The notes under the pieces are model-generated. The model saw nothing but the letters and a program-made list of their open reading frames with translations, did no database searches and was not told the origin of the DNA. 54,717 nucleotides of DNA from Burkholderiaceae bacterium (GTDB lineage: Bacteria > Pseudomonadota > Gammaproteobacteria > Burkholderiales > Burkholderiaceae_C): the NCBI GenBank assembly GCA_030654805.1, contig JAURWR010000016.1, positions 1 to 54,717 of the forward strand, in the 5' to 3' direction. The number at the start of each line of letters is the position of its first letter. Positions within the stretch are counted from its first letter, which is position 1. Shown here one piece after another: positions 42,075-49,830 of the stretch. A program made the position numbers and the translations under genes.

Positions 42075-42734
42075 ATGCTCGATCCCTTGATCATCGCCGC
42101 CGATCGCGCACTGCGAACCCTCTCGGGGGGCATCACCGCCGCTCGACCGACACCCCGGCCCATGACGGCAGGCACGCCTCTTTCTCACCCGAGATCGGCG
42201 GCAGAAGACGACTCGGCGTTGTCTGAGGCCGAGAAAACACTGTCCGGCGCGCTGATGCGAGTCAACCATGTCGGTGAGGTGTGCGCTCAGGCGCTTTACC
42301 AGGCGCAAGCGATCACATCCAGCGACCCGGTGATACGCCGACAGCTCGAAGCGGCTGCGCGCGACGAAACCGACCACCTGGCATGGACTCAACAGCGCCT
42401 GGACGAACTCGGTGCACGGGTCAGCTTGCTCAATCCGCTGTGGTACGCCGGATCCTTCGCCATGGGCTGGGTGGCAGGCCGACTGGGCGACAAGTGGAGC
42501 CTCGGCTTCCTCGCAGAAACCGAGCGTCAGGTCGAACAACACCTCGCCGGGCACATGGACCGCCTGCCGGCCGGCGATCAACGATCACGCGCCATCGTGC
42601 AGCAGATGAAGATCGACGAGGCGCGCCACGCCAGCGAGGCGCAGCAGGCGGGGGCGGCCGAACTCCCCGCTGCGGTGCGGTGGGGTATGCGCGCCCTGTC
42701 CCAAGTCATGACACGTACGGCTCATCACCTGTGA
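42075..42734 (+). CDS. coq7: 2-polyprenyl-3-methyl-6-methoxy-1,4-benzoquinol hydroxylase
   Basis: A 219-residue di-iron hydroxylase of ubiquinone biosynthesis, acting peripherally at the inner membrane. The carboxylate-bridged di-iron site is visible: Glu68 in [16 protein letters not shown], then Glu98 and His101 in [10 protein letters not shown], and the second pair in [10 protein letters not shown] with a preceding [12 protein letters not shown]. The start at 42075 fits the usual N-terminus; the frame is open further upstream without a ribosome site. It converges on the OsmC-family gene, ten bases away. Confidence 0.95.
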   Translation: MLDPLIIAADRALRTLSGGITAARPTPRPMTAGTPLSHPRSAAEDDSALSEAEKTLSGALMRVNHVGEVCAQALYQAQAITSSDPVIRRQLEAAARDETDHLAWTQQRLDELGARVSLLNPLWYAGSFAMGWVAGRLGDKWSLGFLAETERQVEQHLAGHMDRLPAGDQRSRAIVQQMKIDEARHASEAQQAGAAELPAAVRWGMRALSQVMTRTAHHL

Positions 42735-42744
42735 TCTGACGACA

Positions 42745-43167
42745 TCAGACAGACACGATCTCGAAACTGGTGGTGATGTCGGCGGTCTTGCCGAGCATGA
42801 TGCTCGCCGAGCAGTACTTGTCGTGCGACATCTGGATGGCGCGCTCCACGGCGGTCGCCGGGATGTCGGTGCCAGTCACTCGGAAATGCATGTGTATCTT
42901 CGTGAAGACCTTCGGGTCGGAGTCGGCGCGCTCCGAAGTCAGCTTGACCTGGCAGCCACTGACTGCGTGCCGGCCGCGCTTGAGTATCAGCACGACGTCG
43001 TAGGCGGTGCAGCCGGCGGTGCCGGCGAGCACGGTTTCCATCGGGCGCGGCGCCAGGTTTCGCCCACCGCCGTCGACGGCGCCATCCATGACCAGCATGT
43101 GCCCGCTCCCGGTTTCGGCGACGAAACCCATGCCGGCGGCGGGGACCCAGTTGACGGTGCATTCCAT
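42745..43167 (-). CDS. OsmC-family peroxiredoxin-like protein
   Basis: A 140-residue OsmC/Ohr-superfamily protein. The family reduces organic or hydrogen peroxides with two cysteines. Cys53 lies in ETVLAGTAGCTAYDVVLILK and Cys119 in HDKYCSASIML, both in the conserved places. The pattern is closest to the YhfA-like branch of OsmC proteins, whose physiological substrate is not well known, so I give no symbol. The start at 43167 was preferred over the ATG at 43173 because AGGAGG lies seven bases upstream of the former but only one base from the latter. Confidence 0.9.
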   Translation of the reverse strand: MECTVNWVPAAGMGFVAETGSGHMLVMDGAVDGGGRNLAPRPMETVLAGTAGCTAYDVVLILKRGRHAVSGCQVKLTSERADSDPKVFTKIHMHFRVTGTDIPATAVERAIQMSHDKYCSASIMLGKTADITTSFEIVSV

Positions 43168-43193
43168 GCTCATTCCTCCTGTTACATAAAATA

Positions 43194-43207
43194 TTGCAGT
43201 GCAGCAA
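43194..43207. promoter_or_regulatory. Palindrome TTGC-N6-GCAA between the OsmC gene and the sRNA candidate
   Basis: TTGCAGTGCAGCAA (TTGCTGCACTGCAA on the other strand) is an inverted repeat lying 27 bases upstream of the OsmC-family start and just upstream of the plus-strand -10 box at 43223. It could be an operator acting both ways. TGC/GCA-rich sites of this look are known from PhaR-controlled phasin promoters, but I recall no exact consensus, so that resemblance is weak. Confidence 0.35.
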
Positions 43208-43216
43208 AACAACCGT

Positions 43217-43228
43217 TAAACTTACAAT
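43217..43228 (+). promoter_or_regulatory. -10-like boxes of the small-RNA candidate
   Basis: Two adjacent plus-strand boxes are seen. TACAAT (43223-43228) matches five of six consensus bases and would start transcription near 43235, but has no good -35. TAAACT (43217-43222) matches four of six and lies 17 bases from TTGCAG (43194-43199), itself part of the palindrome. Confidence 0.4.
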
Positions 43229-43234
43229 AACCAT

Positions 43235-43322
43235 CGCGGATTCAAAGCCCGCAGGCTCCAGTTGTCTCCTCCACCTCCTCATGGTGGATTCAGCCCAAGG
43301 CATCACTGCCTTGGGCTTTTTT
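43235..43322 (+). ncRNA. Candidate small RNA with anti-Shine-Dalgarno loop
   Basis: About 88 bases between the OsmC-family gene and ilvA have the build of a stand-alone small RNA. A -10-like TACAAT lies upstream. The stretch folds into a 5' hairpin (GCGG/CCGC, 43236-43252), a second hairpin (TCCACC/GGTGGA, 43270-43288) and a strong intrinsic terminator. The second hairpin has the loop UCCUCAU and is preceded by CUCCUCC (43266-43272), complementary to Shine-Dalgarno sequences. No open frame with a ribosome site is found in it. It resembles in design, not proven homology, the anti-SD sRNAs of alphaproteobacteria. It could instead be a leader/attenuator upstream of ilvA, although no leader peptide rich in Ile, Val or Leu is seen. 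Confidence 0.5.
43292..43322 (+). terminator. Strong intrinsic terminator upstream of ilvA
   Basis: AGCCCAAGGC (43292-43301) pairs perfectly over ten bases with GCCTTGGGCT (43308-43317), with a six-base loop and six T after it (43317-43322). It points in the plus direction although no protein gene precedes it on that strand; coq7 ends more than 550 bases upstream with an opposite gene between. It therefore marks the end of another transcript. Confidence 0.9.
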
Positions 43323-43446
43323 ATGCGCCCGACCCATGGCAAGGCGCCTCACCCGGTCGCACCCAGGCTGCCATACAACGGGCATCGTATGATCCGCGCC
43401 CGACGGCCGGGCCGGTCTGCGGAATCACTCGCTCCCGGAGATAGCC

Positions 43447-45069
43447 ATGTCTGGCCGAAATGCATCTGAGGTCCCCACCCGAGCCGCCGCGACCGCGAGG
43501 AGGAGAGCAGCATCCCGGCTGGCGATGAAAAAGAGCGCTGGCCGCACAAAGCCGCTCAGTGTCAGCGATTACCTTCAGAAGATTCTGACCGCGCGGGTCT
43601 ACGACGTCGCCATCGAGACGCCTCTCGAACTGGCTCGCAGCCTGAGCAAACGCATCCAGAACCAAGTCTTCCTCAAGCGCGAAGACTGCCAGCAGGTTTT
43701 CAGTTTCAAGCTGCGCGGCGCCTACAACAAGATGGCGCATCTGTCGCCGGAGCAACTGCAGCGTGGCGTGATCTGTGCGTCCGCCGGCAACCACGCGCAG
43801 GGTGTGGCTCTTGGGGCCAAACGGCTGGGCTGCAAGGCGATGATCGTGATGCCGGTGACCACACCGCGCCTGAAGATCGACGCGGTCAAGTCGCTGGGTG
43901 GATCGGTCGTCCTGCATGGCGAGAGCTACTCCGACGCCTACGCGCACGCACTCGAACTTGAGCAGCTGCATGGCCTGACCTTCGTGCATCCGTTCGACGA
44001 CCCCGATGTGATCGCCGGTCAAGGCACGATCGCCATGGAAATCCTGCGCCAGCACCCTGGCCCGATCGACGCGGTATTCGTGGCGATCGGCGGAGGTGGA
44101 TTGGTTTCCGGGGTGGCTGCGTACATCAAGGCGGTGCGTCCAGAGATCAAGGTGATCGGCGTTCAGATGAACGATTCGGACGCGATGATCCGTTCGGTCC
44201 AGGCGGGCAAGCGCATCACCCTGTCCGACGTGGGACTGTTCTCCGACGGGACGGCCGTGAAGCAGGTCGGCGTCGAAACCTTCCGACTCACCCGAGAGCT
44301 GGTCGACGGGTTCATCACGGTCGACACCGACGCGGTGTGCGCCGCCATCAAGGACGTGTTTCAGGACACCCGCAGCATCCTGGAACCAGCCGGCGCGCTG
44401 GCGGTCGCAGCGGTCAAGCAGTATGTCGACACTCACCAGCTCAAAGGACAGACGCTGGTCGCGATCGCCTGTGGCGCGAACATGAATTTCGACCGGCTGC
44501 GCTTCGTCGCGGAGCGCGCCGATGTGGGTGAAGAGCGCGAAGCGCTCCTGGCTGTGACGATTCCCGAGGAGCGCGGCAGCTTCAAGCGCTTTTGCCAAGT
44601 CATCGGCCCACGCTCGGTGACCGAGTTCAACTACCGCATCTCCGATGCAAGCAAAGCCCATGTATTCGTCGGCCTGGCAACAACACAACGCGGTGAATCG
44701 ACCAGACTTGCCGCCAGCTTCAACCGGCAGGGATTCCAGGCCATCGACCTCACGCATGACGAACTGGCCAAATTGCACCTGCGCCACATGGTCGGCGGTC
44801 GCAGCGAGCTGGCCAGCGACGAGCGGCTCTACCGCTTCGTATTCCCGGAGCGGCCCGGCGCGCTGATGAAATTCCTGTCCAGTCTGCATCCGGGATGGAA
44901 CATCAGCCTCTTCCACTATCGCAATCAGGGGTCAGATTCGGGCCGAATCCTGGTGGGCATGCAGGTGCCGCATCAGGACAAAAAGGCGTTCAGGGAATTT
45001 CTCGGCACACTCGCGTATCCGTGCGTCGACGAAACGGACAATCCGGCGTATCGACTCTTCCTGCGCTGA
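43447..45069 (+). CDS. ilvA: Biosynthetic threonine ammonia-lyase
   Basis: Deaminates threonine to 2-oxobutyrate, the first step toward isoleucine, with PLP in the cytoplasm. In this family the enzyme is inhibited by isoleucine and relieved by valine through its C-terminal regulatory domain. The 540 residues carry the PLP lysine Lys88 in FSFKLRGAYNKM, ASAGNHAQGVALGA, and the phosphate-binding loop IGGGGLVSG. Two ACT-like regulatory repeats follow (about residues 360-540), marking the long biosynthetic form. The N-terminus is about 30 residues longer than usual and Ala/Arg-rich; the ATG at 43525 is an alternative, but the first ATG has the better ribosome site (GGAG at 43437). Confidence 0.95.
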   Translation: MSGRNASEVPTRAAATARRRAASRLAMKKSAGRTKPLSVSDYLQKILTARVYDVAIETPLELARSLSKRIQNQVFLKREDCQQVFSFKLRGAYNKMAHLSPEQLQRGVICASAGNHAQGVALGAKRLGCKAMIVMPVTTPRLKIDAVKSLGGSVVLHGESYSDAYAHALELEQLHGLTFVHPFDDPDVIAGQGTIAMEILRQHPGPIDAVFVAIGGGGLVSGVAAYIKAVRPEIKVIGVQMNDSDAMIRSVQAGKRITLSDVGLFSDGTAVKQVGVETFRLTRELVDGFITVDTDAVCAAIKDVFQDTRSILEPAGALAVAAVKQYVDTHQLKGQTLVAIACGANMNFDRLRFVAERADVGEEREALLAVTIPEERGSFKRFCQVIGPRSVTEFNYRISDASKAHVFVGLATTQRGESTRLAASFNRQGFQAIDLTHDELAKLHLRHMVGGRSELASDERLYRFVFPERPGALMKFLSSLHPGWNISLFHYRNQGSDSGRILVGMQVPHQDKKAFREFLGTLAYPCVDETDNPAYRLFLR

Positions 45070-45130
45070 ACCTCGCTGGTTCGAGCGCCTGAGCCCGACA
45101 CCCAGAGACACCCCCGAGGTTCGCTCAGCC

Positions 45131-46204
45131 ATGTCCAGCTACCACAACCTGATTTCTCCGACGGGCAATGCGCATCTCGAAGTGGCGTTGCGCGAAAAGC
45201 TTCTGCGCCGCAGCCAGACCACCGGCGAGCTGGGCGAGTTGGAACCTCTGGCTGTGCGTTTGGGGTTGATCCAGAGAACGTTGAAGCCGCGTTTCCATGC
45301 ACCGCAGATCGTGGTCTTCGCAGCCGATCACGGCATCGCTGTGGACGGCGTGGGGTCAGAGGATCGACAGTCGACGTCGGAACTGGTGCAGGCGCTGCTG
45401 ACGTCGCGGCTACCGCTGTCTGTCTTCGCGCGAATCCAGGGACTCGAACTGTCAGTGGTCGATGCGGGAGTGGCCGAGCCGGTGAGCCCGCACCCCCGGC
45501 TGCTGGCCCGCAAGATCGCTCACGGAACACGCAACTCGCGTGTCACGTCGGCGATGTCACTCGAACAAGCACATGCCGGCATACGTGCGGGCATGGAAAT
45601 CGGCGACACACTGCCGGGCAACGTCGTGGTCTGCGCCGGGGTTGGCGTGGGGTCGGCACAGGCGTCGGCACTGGTGCTGTCGCGCTTGGCGAACGTGGCG
45701 GTGCGCGAGTTCGCGGTGTCGGGACCCAGCATGAAACCCAAGGATCTCGCGAGCATGTTGCTCGTGCTTCAGGGCTCGCAGGGCCGACACAAGGACGTCA
45801 CCGACCCGGTGGAGGTGCTGGCTGCCTTCGGCGGCTTTGAAATCGCGATGATGGTCGGACTGATGATGGTGGCCGCTGGCAAGCGGCACCTGATCGTCGT
45901 CGACGGTCTGGCCGCCTGTGCAGCGCTGGTCATCGGATCGCACATCGCGCCGACGGTGGTCGATTACTGCGTGTTCTCGCGCAGCCACTCGCACCTGGGG
46001 CTGGACCGCGCACTGGCGTTGTTTCAGGCGCGCGCGCTGCTCGAACTCGGCATGGACAGCACCGACGGGACCGGCGCCACGCTGGCCTGGTCGCTGATCC
46101 GCAGTGCCGCAGCGCTGCTGTCAGAGGTCGCCGAAGGTGAAGACGCCGGACCGACCCTGCCTGGCGACATGCCCGACGTGTCGGTGCCCCGACCGCACTA
46201 TTGA
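45131..46204 (+). CDS. Divergent CobT-family phosphoribosyltransferase homolog
   Basis: A 357-residue protein that aligns along its length with nicotinate-nucleotide:dimethylbenzimidazole phosphoribosyltransferase (CobT), which makes the lower-ligand riboside of cobalamin. Shared patterns are VVFAADHGIAVDGV (about 61-74), SVVDAGVAEP, KIAHGTRNS, DPVEVLAAFGGFEIAMMVG (about 225-243) and VVDGLAACAALV. Two motifs differ in a telling way. The GEMGIGNTT motif reads AGVGVGSAQ (169-177), so Glu174 of the Salmonella enzyme is Gly170. RLGEGSGA reads DSTDGTGA, so the catalytic Glu317 is Asp312. The KPxGSLG stretch is also altered. No other cobalamin genes are near. It may act on another base or have lost activity. 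It starts 61 bases after ilvA. Confidence 0.8.
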   Translation: MSSYHNLISPTGNAHLEVALREKLLRRSQTTGELGELEPLAVRLGLIQRTLKPRFHAPQIVVFAADHGIAVDGVGSEDRQSTSELVQALLTSRLPLSVFARIQGLELSVVDAGVAEPVSPHPRLLARKIAHGTRNSRVTSAMSLEQAHAGIRAGMEIGDTLPGNVVVCAGVGVGSAQASALVLSRLANVAVREFAVSGPSMKPKDLASMLLVLQGSQGRHKDVTDPVEVLAAFGGFEIAMMVGLMMVAAGKRHLIVVDGLAACAALVIGSHIAPTVVDYCVFSRSHSHLGLDRALALFQARALLELGMDSTDGTGATLAWSLIRSAAALLSEVAEGEDAGPTLPGDMPDVSVPRPHY

Positions 46205-46216
46205 TCGCCGACACCC

Positions 46217-46759
46217 TCAGCGCATGGTCATTGAGCGAGGCGTCTGGGTCGGCAGGACGACGCCACTCGGCACCGTGACAGAAAGCGCCGGGGGCAATAC
46301 ACCGGTCGCTGCGATGGCAACCAAGGGCAGTTCCAGCACGAAGCTGGTTGCGGGGTCACTGACGTTTTGCGCCGAAGCCACCGTGGCGGTCCGGAGACTG
46401 ACCTCGCGCAGCACCCACTCGCCTTCGATCAGCGCGCCAACGCGATAGACCCGTGCCGGGTTGCCGTCGACGGAAATCACAGCCAGACCCTGTTCGCTCG
46501 GGCGCTTGGGCGCCATGACCCCGGTCAGCCTGAAACGCGCGCTGACGTCAGGTGCCAGCGCTTCGATAACGTCGACAGGCGGGGCAACAGGCGCCGCGCC
46601 GAAAAGTCGGGTCAGGTCCCCCTGACTGGCCATCAGATCGCTTGAGGCAACTGCCGGCGTGGGAGACGGTGCTGCCTGAGCGAACAAGCGCAGGCCCCAG
46701 AACACGAGGCTTCCGGCGACCAAAGCCCAGACGATCAATGCGAACAAGCGGGACGCCAT
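46217..46759 (-). CDS. gspC: Type II secretion protein GspC
   Basis: A 180-residue inner-membrane protein of the type II secretion system that links the inner-membrane platform to the secretin GspD. One transmembrane helix (LFALIVWALVAGSLVFWGLRLF) is followed by the periplasmic HR domain (ASSDLMASQGDLTRLFG, then RFRLTGVMAPKRPSEQGLAVISVDGNPARVYRVGA). No PDZ or coiled coil is seen at the C-terminus. The start at 46759 matches family N-termini and lies six bases after a CATAAT box; the ATG at 46819 would collide with the gspG start. It is divergent from the rest of the cluster. Confidence 0.9.
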   Translation of the reverse strand: MASRLFALIVWALVAGSLVFWGLRLFAQAAPSPTPAVASSDLMASQGDLTRLFGAAPVAPPVDVIEALAPDVSARFRLTGVMAPKRPSEQGLAVISVDGNPARVYRVGALIEGEWVLREVSLRTATVASAQNVSDPATSFVLELPLVAIAATGVLPPALSVTVPSGVVLPTQTPRSMTMR

Positions 46760-46817
46760 GCGCCGATTATGATCTGCCAACATCGCTGCGCGCTCCGGGC
46801 GCGGCCAGGGCTTCTTC
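46760..46817. promoter_or_regulatory. Divergent region between gspC and gspG
   Basis: These 58 bases must carry both promoters if gspC starts at 46759. The core CGATTATGATC gives TATGAT on the plus strand (46768-46773), with transcription near 46780 for gspG. On the minus strand it gives CATAAT (46771-46766), which would start gspC transcription close to its ATG. Neither has a convincing -35. AGGG at 46807-46810 is the probable gspG ribosome site. Confidence 0.35.
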
Positions 46818-47297
46818 ATGTTCACAAACGATTCCGCGCCTGTGTTGCAACCACGTCCAAGCGGGTTGCGGCGGGCACCCAATGCGGCACAGGCCTTGGG
46901 CTTCACGCTGATCGAGTTGATGGTGGTGCTGGTCATCATCGGCGTGCTCGCGGCACTGATCGTTCCCAACGTGCTCAATCGCGCGGACGATGCTCGCGTC
47001 ACGGCCGCACGCACCGACGTCAACAACCTGATGCAGGCACTCAAGCTCTACAAGCTGGACAACCAGCGCTTCCCGAGCGCCGACCAGGGGCTGCAGGCGC
47101 TGGTCGCCAAGCCAACCGTCGGAGCGATCCCACCCAACTGGAAACCCTACCTGGACAAGTTGCCCAACGACCCGTGGGGACATCCATACCAGTACGCCAA
47201 TCCCGGAGTGAAGGGGAACATCGACATCTACAGCCTCGGAGCCGATGGGGTCGTTGGCGGTGAAGGCAACGACGCCGAAGTCGGCTCGTGGCAGTGA
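46818..47297 (+). CDS. gspG: Type II secretion major pseudopilin GspG
   Basis: A 159-residue main subunit of the type II secretion pseudopilus that pushes substrates through the secretin. The leader is longer than usual (28 residues), then the prepilin-peptidase site [23 protein letters not shown] with Glu5. The globular part has the conserved KLDNQRFPSADQGLQALV and DPWGHPYQYANPG, and near the C-terminus the calcium loop with ADGVVGGEGNDAEVGSW. It is the first gene of the plus-strand gsp operon. Confidence 0.97.
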   Translation: MFTNDSAPVLQPRPSGLRRAPNAAQALGFTLIELMVVLVIIGVLAALIVPNVLNRADDARVTAARTDVNNLMQALKLYKLDNQRFPSADQGLQALVAKPTVGAIPPNWKPYLDKLPNDPWGHPYQYANPGVKGNIDIYSLGADGVVGGEGNDAEVGSWQ

Positions 47298-47310
47298 GTG
47301 GACCCGGCGG

Positions 47311-47778
47311 GTGAGACCCCGCTGTGCCGGCTTCACGCTGATTGAGCTGATGATCGTCATCGCGTTGATCGCGTTGGCGTCGTCGTTGGTCAGCCTGGCA
47401 CTTCGGAACCCGGCAGACACCCAACTCGAACAGGAGGGTGCTCGGCTGGCGGCGCTGCTCGAATCGGCGCGCGCCGAGGCGCGCGCTTCCGGGCTGGCGG
47501 TGCAGTGGGTGCCCGGCTCCGCTGACAACGATCGGACGAGGACGACAGCCGGCTTCAGGTTCGTCGGTCTGCCGGCCTCGGCGGGCCTGCCTCAGCACTG
47601 GCTGTCTGCGGGCGTCACCGCCACGGTCATCGGTGCTCCGGCGGTGGTGCTCGGTCCGGAGCCGATGATCGGTCCGCAGCGGATCGCGCTCAGCCTGGAA
47701 GATCGGCGGTTGACGCTGGCGACTGACGGACTCGGTCCGTTCATCGTCACCGGCGATGAGACCGCCGTGTCACGATGA
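47311..47778 (+). CDS. gspH: Type II secretion pseudopilin GspH
   Basis: A 155-residue minor pseudopilin. The GTG at 47311 was chosen because it gives a normal short leader (MRPRCAG) before the site [19 protein letters not shown] with Glu5. It lies 13 bases after gspG, but the ribosome site is weak. The frame remains open to 47245 inside gspG. The globular part is GspH-like (DTQLEQEGARLAALLESARAEARASG). It ends in an ATGA overlap with gspI. Confidence 0.88.
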   Translation: MRPRCAGFTLIELMIVIALIALASSLVSLALRNPADTQLEQEGARLAALLESARAEARASGLAVQWVPGSADNDRTRTTAGFRFVGLPASAGLPQHWLSAGVTATVIGAPAVVLGPEPMIGPQRIALSLEDRRLTLATDGLGPFIVTGDETAVSR

Positions 47779-48179
47779 GGTCGCCCGGTAAGCCTTCGCT
47801 CGGCGAGCGTCGGCAATCGGCGCAGACCGCATGCGGATTCACGCTGATCGAGGTCCTGGTCGCGCTGGTCATCGTCGCGATCACCCTGAGCGCCGGGATC
47901 AAGGCTGCAGGCGCCTTGCTGAGCAACGCGCAGCGGCTGACCGAGGTCAGCGAAGCGCAGTGGTGCGCCGACAACGAGCTGACGGGCCTGAAGCTGGCGA
48001 AGGCCTATCCGAGCGTTGGTGAATCAACCTTCAATTGCCAGCAACTCGGCCGCAACTATGTCGGAACCTTCCAGGTCGGTGAGACCCCGAACCCGAATTT
48101 TCGGCGCGTCGAGACGCGGGTCGCCAACGAGGCAGGCGAGCCGCTGCTCACACTGTCCACGATCCTGCCGCGCTACTGA
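47775..48179 (+). CDS. gspI: Type II secretion pseudopilin GspI
   Basis: A 134-residue minor pseudopilin. In known systems GspI forms the tip complex with GspJ and GspK. The site CG/FTLIEVLVALVIVAITLSAG has Glu5. The conserved helix with AQWCADNELTGLKL and the small sheet domain follow. The start overlaps the gspH stop by four bases. Confidence 0.93.
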   Translation: MRSPGKPSLGERRQSAQTACGFTLIEVLVALVIVAITLSAGIKAAGALLSNAQRLTEVSEAQWCADNELTGLKLAKAYPSVGESTFNCQQLGRNYVGTFQVGETPNPNFRRVETRVANEAGEPLLTLSTILPRY

Positions 48180-48181
48180 CG

Positions 48182-48847
48182 ATGGCCGGCCGCCTTCCCC
48201 GCAACCGTGGTTTCACGCTGGTCGAGGTGCTGGTCGCGCTGGTCGTGATGGCGACTCTGGCGCTGATGGCCTGGCAAGGCGTCGACGGCATCGTGCGCAC
48301 CCGCGACGCCAGCCAGGCCCGCATGGAGTCCACCCTGCGCCTCGGGACGGTCCTTGCGCAATGGGAACAGGACCTGGCCTCGCTGCAGGAGACCGATGCG
48401 GTCCCGGCGCTCACTTTCGACGGCGCAACGCTGCGTCTGACCCGTCGCACCGACGACGGCATACAACTGGTGGCCTGGTCGCTGCAGCCCACGACCGGCG
48501 CGTCTTCCGACGAAGCAGTCGGCAATCAATGGTTGCGCTGGACCGGGCCGTCCGTGACCAGCAGCGGCCCCTTGCAGGACAGCTGGCTGCGCAGCCAGGC
48601 CCTGCAAGGCAACCCGGCAGGCGCCTCGCGCACCTTGTCGGGCATCTCGCAATGGCAGGTCTACTGCTACCGAGGCAACGCCTGGAGCAACTGCCAGTCG
48701 AGCGGTGACTTGGGCGCCTCCGGAGGCGCAAACCCCACCAAGACCGTGCTGCCGTCGGGACTGCGACTGGTGCTGACCTTTGCCGGCGGCCAAGGATTCG
48801 ACGGCACCCTGACCCGTGACGTGGCGTTCGGCCCGCAGTCGCCATGA
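48182..48847 (+). CDS. gspJ: Type II secretion pseudopilin GspJ
   Basis: A 221-residue minor pseudopilin of the tip complex. The short leader MAGRLPRNRG precedes the site G/FTLVEVLVALVVMATLALMA with Glu5. A GspJ-like domain follows, with LGTVLAQWEQDLASLQ and RLTRRTDDGIQLVAWSL. Cys164 and Cys173 lie close together in YCYRGNAWSNCQ. It is two bases after gspI and overlaps gspK by four. Confidence 0.93.
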   Translation: MAGRLPRNRGFTLVEVLVALVVMATLALMAWQGVDGIVRTRDASQARMESTLRLGTVLAQWEQDLASLQETDAVPALTFDGATLRLTRRTDDGIQLVAWSLQPTTGASSDEAVGNQWLRWTGPSVTSSGPLQDSWLRSQALQGNPAGASRTLSGISQWQVYCYRGNAWSNCQSSGDLGASGGANPTKTVLPSGLRLVLTFAGGQGFDGTLTRDVAFGPQSP

Positions 48848-49830
48848 GATCGAAGCCCTGCACCGGACCGGGTCACCCGCCGGCTGCACGACCGCGAGCG
48901 CAGCAAGGTGCAGCCCTGCTCACCGCGATGTTGATCGTCGTGCTGGTGACGACCCTGGCGTCCGCCATGGTCTGGCAGCAATGGCGTGCGGTGCAGGTCG
49001 AGGCGGCCGAGCGGGCACGCACCCAGGCCGCCTGGATCCTGTCCGGTGCGCTCGACTGGGCCCGGCTGATCCTGCGCGAGGACGCCCGCTCCGGCGGCGC
49101 CACCACACTCAACGAACCGTGGGCGACGCCACTTGCCGAAGCCCGGTTGTCGAGCTTTCTCGCGGCAGACAAGAACAACACCGATGACGGGCCTGAAGCC
49201 TTCCTGTCCGGTGCGATCGCTGACGCGCAGGCCCGCTACAACCTGCGCAACCTGGTCGACGAAGCTGGCAAGGTGAAACCCGTGGAAGTCGCCGCGCTGC
49301 AGCGCTTGTTCGAGTCGATCGGCGTCGCACCGGACCTGGCCACGCGCGTCGCCAGCGGATTGCGCGGGGCACTGGCACGTGCGGGAAGCGAAGACCGCCC
49401 AGTCTCTCCGCCCCTGACGCCGCGCAACGTTTCGCAGCTGGCGTGGATGGGCGTCGACGCTGCCTCGCTGCGGCGCCTCGCGCCCTACATCGTGATCCTG
49501 CCAAATCCCACGCCGGTCAACCTGAACACCGCGCCACGCGAGGTCATCGCCGCCAGCATCGAAGGCATGGATGTCGGCGCTGCCGAACGGCTGGTGGAGA
49601 TCCGCAAGCGCACGCCGTTCAAGACACTGGCCGAGGCGCAGGCCACACTGCCGGCCAGCCTGACGCTCGACCCCGCACGGGTGGGCGTGCTGTCGCAATT
49701 CTTCGAGGTGCGCGGTCGGGTGCGTCTCGGCGATCGCATGCTGGAGGAGCTGTCGCTGGTCGAGCGACGTGGAACAGACATCGTGCCTCTGCAACGCCAG
49801 CGTTTCAACCTGCAAGACGCGTCCAGGTGA
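48844..49830 (+). CDS. gspK: Type II secretion pseudopilin GspK
   Basis: A 328-residue large minor pseudopilin that caps the pseudopilus. The leader (about 22 residues) ends in QQG, and the mature start AALLTAMLIVVLVTTLAS lacks Glu5, as in other GspK proteins. The family segments QARYNLRNLVDEAGKVK and NTAPREVIAASIEGMD, with two helix-hairpin-helix-like SAM repeats, are visible. It is followed by a 136-base gap before gspL that holds a TAAAAT box. Confidence 0.94.
   Translation: MRSKPCTGPGHPPAARPRAQQGAALLTAMLIVVLVTTLASAMVWQQWRAVQVEAAERARTQAAWILSGALDWARLILREDARSGGATTLNEPWATPLAEARLSSFLAADKNNTDDGPEAFLSGAIADAQARYNLRNLVDEAGKVKPVEVAALQRLFESIGVAPDLATRVASGLRGALARAGSEDRPVSPPLTPRNVSQLAWMGVDAASLRRLAPYIVILPNPTPVNLNTAPREVIAASIEGMDVGAAERLVEIRKRTPFKTLAEAQATLPASLTLDPARVGVLSQFFEVRGRVRLGDRMLEELSLVERRGTDIVPLQRQRFNLQDASR

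Noticed and set aside
43194-43446. Small protein gene or ilvA leader peptide upstream of ilvA
   Set aside because: The open frame there has no ribosome site, crosses the terminator and is not enriched in Ile, Val or Leu codons.
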